Origin: Roseibium aggregatum
GTDB lineage: Bacteria > Pseudomonadota > Alphaproteobacteria > Rhizobiales > Stappiaceae
DNA: 64,000 nt
Direction: 5' to 3'
Assembly: GCF_014692675.1 (NCBI RefSeq)
Contig: NZ_JABFCZ010000002.1
Coordinates: 207,907 to 271,906 of the forward strand
The position numbers and the translations under genes are program-made. How positions within the stretch are numbered: the stretch's first letter is position 1; each line of letters begins with the position of its first letter. Below, piece after piece: positions 17,905 through 26,616 of this stretch. The notes below the pieces were generated by a model that worked only from the letters and a program-made list of their open reading frames with translations, made no database searches and was not told the origin of the DNA.

Positions 17905-18237
17905 TCAGGCCGGCTGGCGCAGATGCAGCGCGCTGCGGATGACCCTCATCAGGACGTAAGCCGCCACAGACGCGCCTGCGAGAATGCCGGTTGCCAGGCC
18001 GGCATCGCTCGTGGTGCCGAACGGCAGGCCCATCGCAGTTGAATAAATCGCGATCAGGATGCCGACCACCGCGCCGGTCAGGACGACGCAGAGGAGTTGG
18101 GGAACCACGTCCCCGTTCATCCAGGCCGGCATGCGGGCCGACCGGTAGACGTCGCTGAGGATGAGATACAGGAGAATAACGGCCGCAAAGGCGGCGCCTG
18201 CCTCCACGAGGGACAGGACAGAAGAAGCGGAAACCAT
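17905..18237 (-). CDS. Small integral membrane protein, unknown
   Basis: A 110-residue hydrophobic protein with three predicted membrane helices (SLVEAGAAFAAVILLYLIL, a segment around LLCVVLTGAVVGILIAIYS, and GILAGASVAAYVLMRVI). No family is recognised. ATG 18237 is chosen over a TTG six codons earlier. It stands alone between the thioesterase and rplM, convergent with the former. Confidence 0.6.
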   Translation of the reverse strand: MVSASSVLSLVEAGAAFAAVILLYLILSDVYRSARMPAWMNGDVVPQLLCVVLTGAVVGILIAIYSTAMGLPFGTTSDAGLATGILAGASVAAYVLMRVIRSALHLRQPA

Positions 18238-18599
18238 TTTATAGAGGGTCCACAAGGGGCAAGTGCCCGATACGCGATATGCCTTCGCGCCAAGCTTTCC
18301 GGCCGGGCCTGTGGGCGGATGCGGGGTTCGGAAACAAGGGTTTCTGAGCCTGGAATCAAGCGCCCGGTTCTTCCGTTCCGGAGCGCCTATTTTCCGCCTT
18401 GTGACAGCATTTCGGCAAGCGGAATCTTCAGCCGTTAGCGGGAATTTTCAGGTGTTTGGTGGCGGGTCAGGACGTAAGGCAATAAGGGAAGGCCAGGAAA
18501 AAGGGTAATTTCCGACCGGATTTTTGCGGTAATATAATACCGTTTTTGTAAACCATTGTTTTTGCTTTAGAAAATAAGTCGTAGCCCGAATAAACTTGC
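18238..18599. other. Gene-less stretch upstream of the rplM promoter
   Basis: No supported gene lies here on either strand. The 3' part turns AT-rich and contains an inverted repeat CGGTA-N6-TACCG at 18527-18542, about 60 bases upstream of the rplM -35 box. It could be an upstream control site for the ribosomal operon, but nothing identifies a binding protein. Confidence 0.4.
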
Positions 18600-18628
18600 T
18601 TGACCGGCTTTTTGTGCCGGCGTATAAG
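18600..18628 (+). promoter_or_regulatory. Strong sigma-70 promoter of rplM-rpsI
   Basis: TTGACC (18600-18605), a 17-base spacer and TATAAG (18623-18628) form a near-consensus housekeeping promoter. The start site should be near 18635, leaving a leader of about 80 bases before rplM. Confidence 0.75.
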
Positions 18629-18645
18629 CTGCGCCGACGAATGTG

Positions 18646-18688
18646 AAAGTCCGTCCGACGCCTTCATAAGGGGCGCGCGGGCTTTTTT
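18646..18688 (+). terminator. Attenuator-like hairpin in the rplM leader
   Basis: AAAGTCCGTCCG (18646-18657) pairs with the GC-rich arm ending CGCGCGGGCTTT (18674-18685), with two G-U pairs and one internal mismatch, and is followed directly by a six-T run (18683-18688). It lies between the promoter and the rplM start codon, where an intrinsic terminator would be regulatory. Autogenous control by L13 or S9 is inference. Confidence 0.5.
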
Positions 18689-18716
18689 GTTTCAAGACCA
18701 AGAACGGATCAAACTC

Positions 18717-19184
18717 ATGAAGACCTTCTCTGCCAAGCCGGCTGAGGTCGAGAAAAAGTGGATCTTGATCGACGCGGAAGGCATGGTCGTCGGCCGTCTG
18801 GCTGCCTACATCGCCAACCATCTGCGCGGCAAGCATCTGCCGACCTACACGCCGCATGTCGATTGCGGTGACAACATTGTCGTCGTCAACGCCGACAAGG
18901 TGGTGTTCACCGGCCGCAAGTACGACAACAAGAAGTACTACTGGCACACCGGCCACCCGGGCGGCATCAAGGAACGCACCGCACGCGGCATCCTTGAAGG
19001 CAAGTTCCCGGAGCGCGTCCTTGAAAAGGCTGTTCAGCGCATGATGCCGGGCGGCCCGCTGTCCAACAAGCAGCTGAAGAACCTCAAGGTCTACTGCGGC
19101 CCGAACCATCCGCATGAAGCTCAGTCGCCGGTCCTGGTCGACGTCAAGAGCCTCAACGACAAGAACGACGGCAAGAGGGCTTGA
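18717..19184 (+). CDS. rplM: 50S ribosomal protein L13
   Basis: The 155-residue protein begins [20 protein letters not shown] and contains [39 protein letters not shown] and [20 protein letters not shown], all L13 hallmarks. It assembles early on 23S rRNA. The frame runs 39 codons upstream through the leader and promoter, so ATG 18717 is the correct start and gives the family length. Its stop lies two bases before the rpsI start. Confidence 0.98.
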   Translation: MKTFSAKPAEVEKKWILIDAEGMVVGRLAAYIANHLRGKHLPTYTPHVDCGDNIVVVNADKVVFTGRKYDNKKYYWHTGHPGGIKERTARGILEGKFPERVLEKAVQRMMPGGPLSNKQLKNLKVYCGPNHPHEAQSPVLVDVKSLNDKNDGKRA

Positions 19185-19186
19185 AT

Positions 19187-19663
19187 ATGGCTGAGCTGCA
19201 ATCCCTGGAAGAACTGGGTGGCGCTGTCGATACCGCTGCCCCCGAAGCCCCGGTCCATGTCCAGAAGCTGGACGCACAGGGCCGTGCCTATGCCACCGGC
19301 AAGCGTAAGGACGCCATCGCACGCGTCTGGGTGAAGCCCGGCACCGGCAAGATCATCGTCAACAAGAAGGACATGACCGAGTATTTCGCTCGTCCGGTCC
19401 TGCAGATGATCCTGCGCCAGCCGATCATGCTCACCGACCGTGACGGCCAGTACGACGTCATCGCCACCGTGACCGGCGGCGGTCTGTCCGGCCAGGCCGG
19501 TGCAGTGCGCCACGGCCTGTCCAAGGCTCTGACCCACTACGAGCCGGAGCTGCGCGGTATCCTGAAGAAGAACGGCTTCCTGACCCGCGACAGCCGCGTC
19601 GTCGAACGTAAGAAGTTCGGTAAGCGCAAGGCCCGCCGGTCGTTCCAGTTCTCCAAGCGTTGA
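19187..19663 (+). CDS. rpsI: 30S ribosomal protein S9
   Basis: The 158-residue protein ends in the invariant [12 protein letters not shown] tail that reaches the decoding P site. It contains [40 protein letters not shown] and [19 protein letters not shown]. An acidic N-terminal extension of about 30 residues ([11 protein letters not shown]) is typical of alphaproteobacterial S9. ATG 19187 is used instead of an in-frame TTG six bases earlier; AAGAGGG at the end of rplM is the ribosome site. Operon partner of rplM. Confidence 0.98.
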   Translation: MAELQSLEELGGAVDTAAPEAPVHVQKLDAQGRAYATGKRKDAIARVWVKPGTGKIIVNKKDMTEYFARPVLQMILRQPIMLTDRDGQYDVIATVTGGGLSGQAGAVRHGLSKALTHYEPELRGILKKNGFLTRDSRVVERKKFGKRKARRSFQFSKR

Positions 19664-19693
19664 TCGCCGGACATACTGGTTCCCAAGTTCAAG

Positions 19694-19725
19694 AAACCCG
19701 CCGGAGCGATCCGGCGGGTTTTTTT
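19694..19725 (+). terminator. Intrinsic terminator after rpsI
   Basis: A perfect 12-bp inverted repeat (AAACCCGCCGGA / TCCGGCGGGTTT) with a GCGA tetraloop is followed by a seven-T run, 31 bases after the rpsI stop. Confidence 0.95.
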
Positions 19726-19847
19726 GTGTCCGAAGCGTTGGGGCAGGGCCAGAAGGGGACGTAAGTTGGCGGCCCGGACGGCTTGTCCGTCCCGCCCAAA
19801 CCGGCTAGGGCTTTTACTCCTCAGGTATCCGGACCGTGGAGCTATTG

Positions 19848-20813
19848 ATGGATACGAAATCCCCCCTTCCGATCGACAACGCCTTTCTGGGCCAATCGCT
19901 GAAAGGCGGCTCCCATGAGCCGACATTTGCAGGCGCGTTGAGTTTCATGCGCCGCCGCTACTCGCGCGATCTGAACGGCGTCGATCTTGCGGTCTGGGGC
20001 ATTCCCTTCGATGCGGCGGTTTCCAATCGGCCGGGCGCGCGGTTCGGCCCGCAGGGGGTGCGCCGGGCATCGGCGATCTTTTGCGGCGACCCGCAGTATC
20101 CGTTTCATTTCGATCCGTTCGAGACGCTTGCCGCGGTCGACTACGGCGACTGCGTCTTCGATTACGGCCTCCATGCGGAAATTCCGGGCCATATCGAACG
20201 GCAGGCAACCGAGATCCTGGATGCGGACGCGCATCTTTTTTCCATCGGCGGCGATCACTTCGTCACCTGGCCGCTGCTCAAGGCCCATGCGGCGAAGTTC
20301 GGCCCGCTGGCGCTCGTCCAGTTCGATGCCCATCAGGACACCTGGGACGACGACGGCGGGCGGATCGACCACGGCAGCTTTGTCGGCCGCGCGGTCCGCG
20401 ACGGCATCATCGATCCGGAACGCTCCATCCAGATCGGGATCCGCACCCATGCGCCCGATACGTTCGGCATCGAGATCATCCACGGTTATGACATCGATAC
20501 GCTCGGCATCCAGGGCGTGATCGAGAAGATCGAGGCCCGCACCGGCGTCGGTCCGGCCTACATGACCTACGATATCGACTGCCTCGATCCGGCCTTCGCT
20601 CCCGGTACGGGTACGCCGGTCTCCGGCGGTCTGTCGTCGCGCGAGGCGCTCGCCATCCTGCGCGGGCTTGGCGGGATCGATTTCGTCGGCGGCGATGTGG
20701 TCGAGGTGGCGCCTGCCTATGATCATGCCGATATCACCTCGATTGCCGGTGCCTCCGTGGCGCTCACCTATATCGGCCTGCTGGCAGAGCGGCGGGCGAA
20801 GCAGCCGCAGTAG
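19848..20813 (+). CDS. speB: Agmatinase / arginase-family ureohydrolase
   Basis: The 321-residue protein has the binuclear manganese motifs of ureohydrolases: SIGGDHF, FDAHQDTWDD and TYDIDCLDPAFAPGTGTPVSGG, plus the C-terminal DVVEVAPAYDHADIT that fits agmatinases best. Agmatinase turns agmatine into putrescine and urea. Substrate specificity among agmatinase, guanidinobutyrase and related enzymes cannot be settled from motifs alone. A GTG twelve bases upstream opens the frame, but it overlaps the GTGGAGC ribosome site, so ATG 19848 is chosen. It starts downstream of the rpsI terminator and needs its own promoter. Confidence 0.88.
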   Translation: MDTKSPLPIDNAFLGQSLKGGSHEPTFAGALSFMRRRYSRDLNGVDLAVWGIPFDAAVSNRPGARFGPQGVRRASAIFCGDPQYPFHFDPFETLAAVDYGDCVFDYGLHAEIPGHIERQATEILDADAHLFSIGGDHFVTWPLLKAHAAKFGPLALVQFDAHQDTWDDDGGRIDHGSFVGRAVRDGIIDPERSIQIGIRTHAPDTFGIEIIHGYDIDTLGIQGVIEKIEARTGVGPAYMTYDIDCLDPAFAPGTGTPVSGGLSSREALAILRGLGGIDFVGGDVVEVAPAYDHADITSIAGASVALTYIGLLAERRAKQPQ

Positions 20814-20835
20814 CGATAATGTCCAAGAGACGGGT

Positions 20836-22056
20836 CTAGCGCAGGACTTCCGGATAAAACGCGAGAAGACCGCCCAGCCCGATCATCAGGAGGCCACCGG
20901 CAAGCTTGCAGAAGCCGGCGTATTTCTCGCCCGCAAACCGGTCGACGGCAAAGGCGGCGGCGAGAAAGATGGCCAGATCGTCCAGCATGAAGAACAGGAC
21001 GTAAAGCAGGATGTAGAGATAGTAGGCTGGCGTCGAGACGTCCGCGACCGACAGCACATGGGTGAACAGGGCGGGCATGGCCGACGAGCAGATGAATTCG
21101 ATCGAGTTCACCGCGAAGGCAAGGCCGACGATGCCGGCGAAACTCATGAGCCCCAGCGGTGAGGCGACCAGATGGCGGATCCTCAACCGGGTCTTCTGGC
21201 GGGTGTCCATGTCACCGACCGCGCAGACCAGCTGGCCGCCGCTCCTGACGAAATCCTCCAGACTGAGCGCGCCGAAATAGATGGCCGCAAGCCCGATGAT
21301 CACCGTCAGGGCGTGGATATAGCCGAGAACCAGAAACACGTTCAGCCAGGCGGTCATGAACAGGAAGTAGAGGACGCCGGAGGCCAACAGGAAGGTGCCG
21401 ATCAGGATGTAGATCCGGGAGCGGTCCTTCATGCCGATGATCAGAGAAATCAGATAGACCAGCACCCACATGGCGCAAGGGTTGAAACCGTCGATCACGC
21501 CGAGCACGACGGCAAGGGCCGGCAGCGACAGTTTGAACGGGTCGATTTCGCCGATGACCGGCAAGTCCAGTTTGTCCTTTTCCGGTGCCGGCTCGGAAGC
21601 CGTCCCGGGATTATCCGCGCCGTAAAGGGCCTGTTGGATCCAGTATTCGATCAGGGCGCCGGTGGTATCTGCCTCGTGGAAGCCGAGCAGGTGCCTGTCG
21701 CCGATAAAAAGCAGCGGGGTCGCGATCTGATCGGTCGGCAGGCCATGGTCCTGCATGAAGCGGACCATCAGCTCCAGTTCGTCATTCAGATTGATGTTGT
21801 GTGTGACCAGATGGAGACCGGGATACTCCGGCTTGATCTCTTCCAGGAAGGCCAGTTCCTTCCGGCAGTGCGGGCAGCCTGGCGAATAGAACACGTGAAC
21901 GGTGACGCCATCGCTGGCAGGAACCGCCGTCTCGGCGGCTTGCTGTTGTGGTCCCCGTATCAGAAGAGCTGCGAGAACAACGCAGAGAACAACGAGAAGC
22001 CCGGTGCGGAACCGGTTCTGAAAGACCGTCTTCAGGAGGGCTGTGCTGCCTGCCAT
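20836..22056 (-). CDS. Glutaredoxin-like domain fused to a CcdA/DsbD-type membrane reductase
   Basis: The 406-residue protein starts with a membrane anchor (about 18-34). A thioredoxin-fold domain with a CPHC redox pair (Cys61/Cys64, in VHVFYSPGCPHCRKELAF) follows, then a six- to seven-helix CcdA/DsbD domain from about 178. The membrane part has GFNPCAMWVLVYL (Cys194) and EFICSSAMPALF (Cys323), the positions of the intramembrane cysteine pair that passes electrons from cytoplasmic thioredoxin outward. The periplasmic thiol domain is N-terminal, the reverse of DsbD's C-terminal thioredoxin domain. It should deliver reducing power to periplasmic thiols; the client is unknown. No cytochrome c maturation gene is nearby. 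Confidence 0.85.
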   Translation of the reverse strand: MAGSTALLKTVFQNRFRTGLLVVLCVVLAALLIRGPQQQAAETAVPASDGVTVHVFYSPGCPHCRKELAFLEEIKPEYPGLHLVTHNINLNDELELMVRFMQDHGLPTDQIATPLLFIGDRHLLGFHEADTTGALIEYWIQQALYGADNPGTASEPAPEKDKLDLPVIGEIDPFKLSLPALAVVLGVIDGFNPCAMWVLVYLISLIIGMKDRSRIYILIGTFLLASGVLYFLFMTAWLNVFLVLGYIHALTVIIGLAAIYFGALSLEDFVRSGGQLVCAVGDMDTRQKTRLRIRHLVASPLGLMSFAGIVGLAFAVNSIEFICSSAMPALFTHVLSVADVSTPAYYLYILLYVLFFMLDDLAIFLAAAFAVDRFAGEKYAGFCKLAGGLLMIGLGGLLAFYPEVLR

Positions 22057-22149
22057 GCGATAGGGTCCGCCTGCCTCAATCTCATGCGTGTTATGCCATT
22101 GTCCGGCATAGCGTTACTGGGGACGTGGTTACGCGACGCAGGCGAGGCG

Positions 22150-22758
22150 TCAGCGTTGCAGGTTGCACGTGGTCTTGCGCTTCTGCCTGTTGTCGTTGTC
22201 CGGAACGGACGTCCAGAACCGGTAGAGCGGGTGCGCGTCGTGCATGCGTTCGTAAAGCGCCACCATGCGGTCCAGAAACACCAGTTTTCCGGCATAGGTG
22301 ACGACCATTCCCGAGACCGTCAGCCACAGGTGGGTCTCGACGGCGCCGAGAACGGCGACGACAAAACCGACGCCGGCGACCAGGGACAGCAGAAGCGCCT
22401 TGTTGGCATCCTCGCGCGGTATCGGAACCAGCATGCGGTTGAGCCAGATCCGTTCGCCCAGGGTGGCCTTTGCGGCCCATGAACCCAGATAGGAGGGCGG
22501 AGAAAACAGGCGCGGATTGAGCCAGAGCCAGACGATCACCAGACCCGTGGCGAGTGCGGCAAGGCCCGCACCGATCCAGACGTGGCTCCAGATCGCCAGA
22601 AGAAGCAGGGGAAGCGTCGCCATGCGCGAATAGACGCTGAGCGGAGAGGCGTGGCGGTTCCAGACTTTCGGGGACATGCCGAGGGCCCTGATCTGCCCGG
22701 CAGGCATCGCCTGATAATGCCTCGGTCGAGGCATGGGTATCCGTTGGGCCTGCTTCAT
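22150..22758 (-). CDS. DUF6653-like membrane protein
   Basis: A 202-residue protein with two membrane-spanning hairpins (around LLLLAIWSHVWIGAGLAALA and LLLSLVAGVGFVVAVLGAVE). Conserved-looking LNPRLFSPP, SWAAKATLGERIWLNR and HPLYRFWT segments fit the DUF6653 family as I recall it; assignment is moderate. Function unknown. Several starts are possible: ATG 22758 is chosen over a TTG at 22803, and later methionines cannot be excluded. It lies downstream of phaC and upstream of the CcdA fusion on the same strand, with 178- and 93-base gaps. Confidence 0.65.
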   Translation of the reverse strand: MKQAQRIPMPRPRHYQAMPAGQIRALGMSPKVWNRHASPLSVYSRMATLPLLLLAIWSHVWIGAGLAALATGLVIVWLWLNPRLFSPPSYLGSWAAKATLGERIWLNRMLVPIPREDANKALLLSLVAGVGFVVAVLGAVETHLWLTVSGMVVTYAGKLVFLDRMVALYERMHDAHPLYRFWTSVPDNDNRQKRKTTCNLQR

Positions 22759-22936
22759 CGCATTGTCCGGTTTGTCCGCTCCGTTTTCTTGTCGGCGGAT
22801 CAATCTAGCGCTTCTGCCTGTTTATCGCAATTTCCGGTAATCGGTTTTCCTGCGGGAAACATGTCGCATATTGACGCTGAAAACTCCAAACTGCCGTAGC
22901 GTCTTTGCCGGAACGCGATAAGACTGCAGTAGAGGG

Positions 22937-24742
22937 TCAGACCCGTGTGGCAACGTAGCTTCCCGGTGCGTCGCCGAGAATCTTCATGCGATAAGCGCCG
23001 GGTTTTCTGGCCTTGGCGAGGGTGGCGTCCTGATTGCGGATCCAGGCGTCCCAGTTGGGCCACCAGGAGCCGGGCGTTTCCGTTGCCTTCGCAAGCCAGT
23101 CCTCAAGCGTGCCCTGGGGCTTGCCGTTGGTCCAGTACTGGTACTTGCCCTTGGCCGGCGGATTGACGACGCCGGCGATATGTCCGGAGCCGGACAGGAC
23201 GTATTCCACCGGTCCGCCGAAACAGCCGCAGCCGACGAAAACCGATTTGGGCGGCGCGATGTGATCTTCGCGCGTGGCGAGATTGTAGATCGGGATCTTG
23301 ACCTTCTTCAGGTCGAGCTTCTGGTTGTCGATCACCATTTCGCCCTTGGAAAGCTTGTTTTCCAGGTAGCAGTTGCGCAGGTAAAACGAATGGTTGGCCG
23401 CCGGCATGCGGGTGCTGTCGGAATTCCAGTAGAGCAGGTCGAACGGGAAGGGGTCCTGGCCCTTCAGGTAGTTGTTGACCACATAGGACCAGATCAGATC
23501 GTTGGAGCGCAGCATGTTGAAGGCGGACGCCATCTTGCTGCCGTCCAGATAGCCGCGCTCGGCCATCCGCTTTTCAAGAACCTGGATCTGCTCTTCGTCG
23601 ACGAAGACCTTCAGGTCGCCGGCATGGGTGAAATCGACCTGGGTGGTGAAGAAGGTCGCCGTCTTGATCCGTTCGTCGCCCTTGGCGGCCATATAGGCCA
23701 GGGTGACGGCCAGAAGCGTACCGCCGACGCAATAGCCGATTGCGTTGACTTCCTCCTGCCGGGTGGCGCGCTTGATGATATCGAGCGTGTTGAGGATGCC
23801 CTCCTTCATGTAGTGCTCGAAGCTCTTTTCAGCCTGGCGCTCGTCCGGATTGACCCAGGAGATCACGAACACCGTGTGACCCTGGTCGACCGCCCATTTG
23901 ATGAAGGATTTTTCAGGCGTCAGGTCGAGGATGTAGAACTTGTTGATCCAGGGCGGCACGATCATCAGCGGCCGCTTCAGGACCTCGTCGGTCGTCGGCG
24001 AGTACTGGATCACCTGGCAGACGTCGTTTTCCGCGATCACCTTTCCCGGGGTGGTGCCGAGATTGACGCCGAGTTCGAACTTGGTCGGGTCGGTCTGGCG
24101 GATCTTCACGTCGCCGCGGCCGGCCTTGATGTCCTCCACCAGGTGCTGCATGCCCTTGACCAGGTTTGCGCCGTTGCTTTCCATGGTCAGGCGCAGGAGT
24201 TCCGGGTTGGTCAGGACGAAGTTCGACGGCGAAATCGCGTTGGAAATCTGCTTGACGTAGAACTCGGCCTTGTGCCGGGTGTGTTCATCGAGCTCTTCAG
24301 CCTCCAGCACCATGTCCTCGGCCCATTTGCTGGTGATCAGGTAAAGCTGCTTGATGAAGTCGAAGAACTGGTTCTCGTTCCAGTCCGGATCGGCGAAGCG
24401 CTTGTCGCGCGGCGGGGCGGTGACCGCAGGCGCGACGGTTTCACCCATCATCCGCTTCAGCGAGGAATTCCAGAGCTCGATATAGCCGGACCACAGGCGC
24501 GACTGGGCTTCGACGGCCCGCTGGGGATCGGAAATCCAGTATTCGCTCACCTGGGCGAGCGTCTTGATGACGCCGGTCAGTTCGTCCGTGGAGTCGTGCG
24601 TAATCTCGCCCTTCTCGCGCGGCTCGATGTATGCGGCCAGTGCCTTTCCGGCATTTTCGAGCGTCTTGGCGAGGTTTTGGGCAAAGGCTTCGGGGTTGTT
24701 GATGATATACTGCAGCATGGGATGCTGACGGTCGTCGGCCAT
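22937..24742 (-). CDS. phaC: Class I poly(3-hydroxyalkanoate) synthase
   Basis: The 601-residue protein polymerises (R)-3-hydroxyacyl-CoA into PHA granules. The lipase-like box reads GYCVGG with catalytic Cys338. The other triad members are Asp493 (REDHIAP) and His521 ([13 protein letters not shown]). The N-terminal domain, [12 protein letters not shown] and the usual class I length all fit. ATG 24742 begins a protein of normal N-terminus, with GGAGG rather far (12 bases) upstream. No phaA, phaB or phasin gene is adjacent. It is divergent from a small lipoprotein gene across a 122-base region carrying an 8-bp dyad. Confidence 0.97.
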   Translation of the reverse strand: MADDRQHPMLQYIINNPEAFAQNLAKTLENAGKALAAYIEPREKGEITHDSTDELTGVIKTLAQVSEYWISDPQRAVEAQSRLWSGYIELWNSSLKRMMGETVAPAVTAPPRDKRFADPDWNENQFFDFIKQLYLITSKWAEDMVLEAEELDEHTRHKAEFYVKQISNAISPSNFVLTNPELLRLTMESNGANLVKGMQHLVEDIKAGRGDVKIRQTDPTKFELGVNLGTTPGKVIAENDVCQVIQYSPTTDEVLKRPLMIVPPWINKFYILDLTPEKSFIKWAVDQGHTVFVISWVNPDERQAEKSFEHYMKEGILNTLDIIKRATRQEEVNAIGYCVGGTLLAVTLAYMAAKGDERIKTATFFTTQVDFTHAGDLKVFVDEEQIQVLEKRMAERGYLDGSKMASAFNMLRSNDLIWSYVVNNYLKGQDPFPFDLLYWNSDSTRMPAANHSFYLRNCYLENKLSKGEMVIDNQKLDLKKVKIPIYNLATREDHIAPPKSVFVGCGCFGGPVEYVLSGSGHIAGVVNPPAKGKYQYWTNGKPQGTLEDWLAKATETPGSWWPNWDAWIRNQDATLAKARKPGAYRMKILGDAPGSYVATRV

Positions 24743-24774
24743 ATGCGCGCGTGTCCTCCGAACTTATCTCTTGT

Positions 24775-24801
24775 TGGCGCAATGAATGATTGCTTGCGCC
24801 A
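24775..24801. promoter_or_regulatory. Dyad operator candidate between phaC and the lipoprotein gene
   Basis: TGGCGCAA-N11-TTGCGCCA is a perfect 8-bp inverted repeat whose spacer itself begins a nested CAAT/ATTG dyad. A second small dyad (GTCAT-TT-ATGAC) lies a few bases further on. The site sits 33-59 bases upstream of phaC, suited to a repressor or activator of either divergent gene. Confidence 0.45.
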
Positions 24802-24864
24802 GTCCCCGGCATTATCAGTCATTTATGACATATATAGTGCCGTGACGTCGATTGGGAATTACAG

Positions 24865-25245
24865 GTGACCTGGCAAACAGTGGTGTTTCTCTTCTGTCTT
24901 GGGGGCTTCCTTACGGGATGCGCGATGAGCGATGAAACCTCGCTCGTCGGTGCCCTGAATGCGGAAGAGCTGGCTGTTACGTCTGCGGCACCCGCGGCTC
25001 AGGACCAGCCGGCGCAGACGACGGAAGCGTCTTCGGCAATAGCCGCCGTCGCAAAAGCCCCGGGTCTGACCGACGATGAGCAGCGGGCGGCGATCATGGA
25101 ACACCTGAAGGCACTGGCGCTTGCCAACCAGGAACGGCCGGCCGGTTCGCTTTCGACTTCCGTTGCCGAACTGAAGCGGCTCCAGGCGACCCACGGCGAT
25201 ACCGCGCTGTCGGAAATTTCCGGCGCAAATACCGCGCAAAATTAG
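24865..25245 (+). CDS. Small lipoprotein, unknown
   Basis: A 126-residue protein that starts at a GTG and has a lipoprotein signal peptide with lipobox LTGC (Cys19). The mature part is Ala/Glu-rich, with a helical segment DDEQRAAIMEHLKALALANQ and no recognised domain. It should be anchored to a membrane on the periplasmic side. It is divergent from phaC, and no functional link is evident. The GTG start lacks a strong ribosome site, but no ATG upstream is in frame. Confidence 0.65.
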   Translation: MTWQTVVFLFCLGGFLTGCAMSDETSLVGALNAEELAVTSAAPAAQDQPAQTTEASSAIAAVAKAPGLTDDEQRAAIMEHLKALALANQERPAGSLSTSVAELKRLQATHGDTALSEISGANTAQN

Positions 25246-25369
25246 CCGGCTCGCCTCATTAGGCTGATGCGGAATTGAAATCCTGCTGCTAAAAGAGCGC
25301 AGCCGAGCGGCAGTTCGTTCGCCGGCCCGGCAGAAACGATGAGAGTTGAGGACCACGAGGACCCGCGCC

Positions 25370-26587
25370 ATGGAGGAATTTCACAAGACACGGCGGCTTC
25401 CGCCCTATGTGTTTGAACAGGTCAACCGGCTCAAGGCGAAGGCGCGCGCGGCGGGGGCAGACATCATCGATCTCGGCATGGGCAATCCGGACCTGCCGAC
25501 GCCGAAGCACATCGTCGAGAAACTGACCGAAACCGTCCAGAATCCACGCACCCACCGCTATTCCGCCTCCAAGGGCATTCCCGGATTGCGCAAGGCGCAG
25601 GCGGCCTATTACGGCCGGCGGTTCGGCGTGAAGCTCGATCCGGATACGCAGGTGGTCGCAACGCTGGGCTCCAAGGAGGGCTTTGCCAACATGGCCCAGG
25701 CGATCACCGCGCCTGGGGACGTGGTGCTGGCGCCCAATCCGAGCTATCCGATCCACACCTTCGGTTTCCTGATGGCCGGCGCCGCAATCCGTGCGATCCC
25801 CGCCGAGCCGGGGCCGGACATTTTCCATGCGCTGGAACGCGCCGTCATCCATTCGGTGCCCAAGCCGATCGCGATCATCCTGTGCTATCCGGCGAACCCG
25901 ACCGCCTATTGCGCCGATCTGGACTTCTACAAGGACATTGTCGCCTTTGCGCGCAAGCACGAGATCTTCATCCTGTCGGATCTGGCCTATTCGGAGATTT
26001 ATTTCACCGACACGCCGCCACCATCGGTGCTTCAGGTTCCCGGCGCCATGGATGTGACGGCGGAATTCACCTCGCTGTCCAAGACCTTCTCCATGCCGGG
26101 CTGGCGCATGGGCTTTGCCGTCGGCAACGAGCGCCTGATCGCAGCCCTTGCCCGGGTGAAATCCTATCTCGACTATGGCGCGTTCACGCCGATCCAGGTT
26201 GCAGCCGCGGCCGCGCTCAACGGGCCGGATGACTGCATCGTCGAAACGCGGGCGATCTACAAGAAGCGCCGGGACGTGGTGATCGATTCCTTCGCCCGGG
26301 CCGGATGGGAGATGCCGGCGCCGGACGCCAGCATGTTCATCTGGGCGCCGATCCCGGAGAAATTCCGGTCTCTCGGCAGTCTGGAATTTTCCAAGCTTCT
26401 TCTGGAAAAGGCGGAAGTTGCCGTTGCGCCGGGCATCGGGTTCGGCGAATACGGGGACGATTTCGTCCGCATCGGTCTCGTCGAGAATGAGCAGCGCCTG
26501 CGTCAGGCCGCGCGGAATATTCGCCGGTTCCTTGAAACCGCGGACGAAACATTGCACAACGTGGTCCCGCTCGGGGCTTCCCGCTGA
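25370..26587 (+). CDS. Class I/II aminotransferase (AlaC / LL-DAP aminotransferase-like)
   Basis: A 405-residue fold-type I PLP enzyme with DLGMGNPDLPTPKHIV, the SASKGIPGLRKA segment, the PLP Asp/Tyr region (LSDLAYSEIYF) and the Schiff-base lysine in SLSKTFSMPGWRMGF. This group is usually annotated LL-diaminopimelate or alanine (AlaC) aminotransferase. It lies 29 bases upstream of hom and probably shares a transcript, consistent with an aspartate-family or alanine role. ATG 25370 is preferred to a TTG eight codons earlier. Exact substrate uncertain. Confidence 0.88.
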   Translation: MEEFHKTRRLPPYVFEQVNRLKAKARAAGADIIDLGMGNPDLPTPKHIVEKLTETVQNPRTHRYSASKGIPGLRKAQAAYYGRRFGVKLDPDTQVVATLGSKEGFANMAQAITAPGDVVLAPNPSYPIHTFGFLMAGAAIRAIPAEPGPDIFHALERAVIHSVPKPIAIILCYPANPTAYCADLDFYKDIVAFARKHEIFILSDLAYSEIYFTDTPPPSVLQVPGAMDVTAEFTSLSKTFSMPGWRMGFAVGNERLIAALARVKSYLDYGAFTPIQVAAAAALNGPDDCIVETRAIYKKRRDVVIDSFARAGWEMPAPDASMFIWAPIPEKFRSLGSLEFSKLLLEKAEVAVAPGIGFGEYGDDFVRIGLVENEQRLRQAARNIRRFLETADETLHNVVPLGASR

Positions 26588-26616
26588 TTTCTGATACGAA
26601 CTGGAATTCCTAAAAT

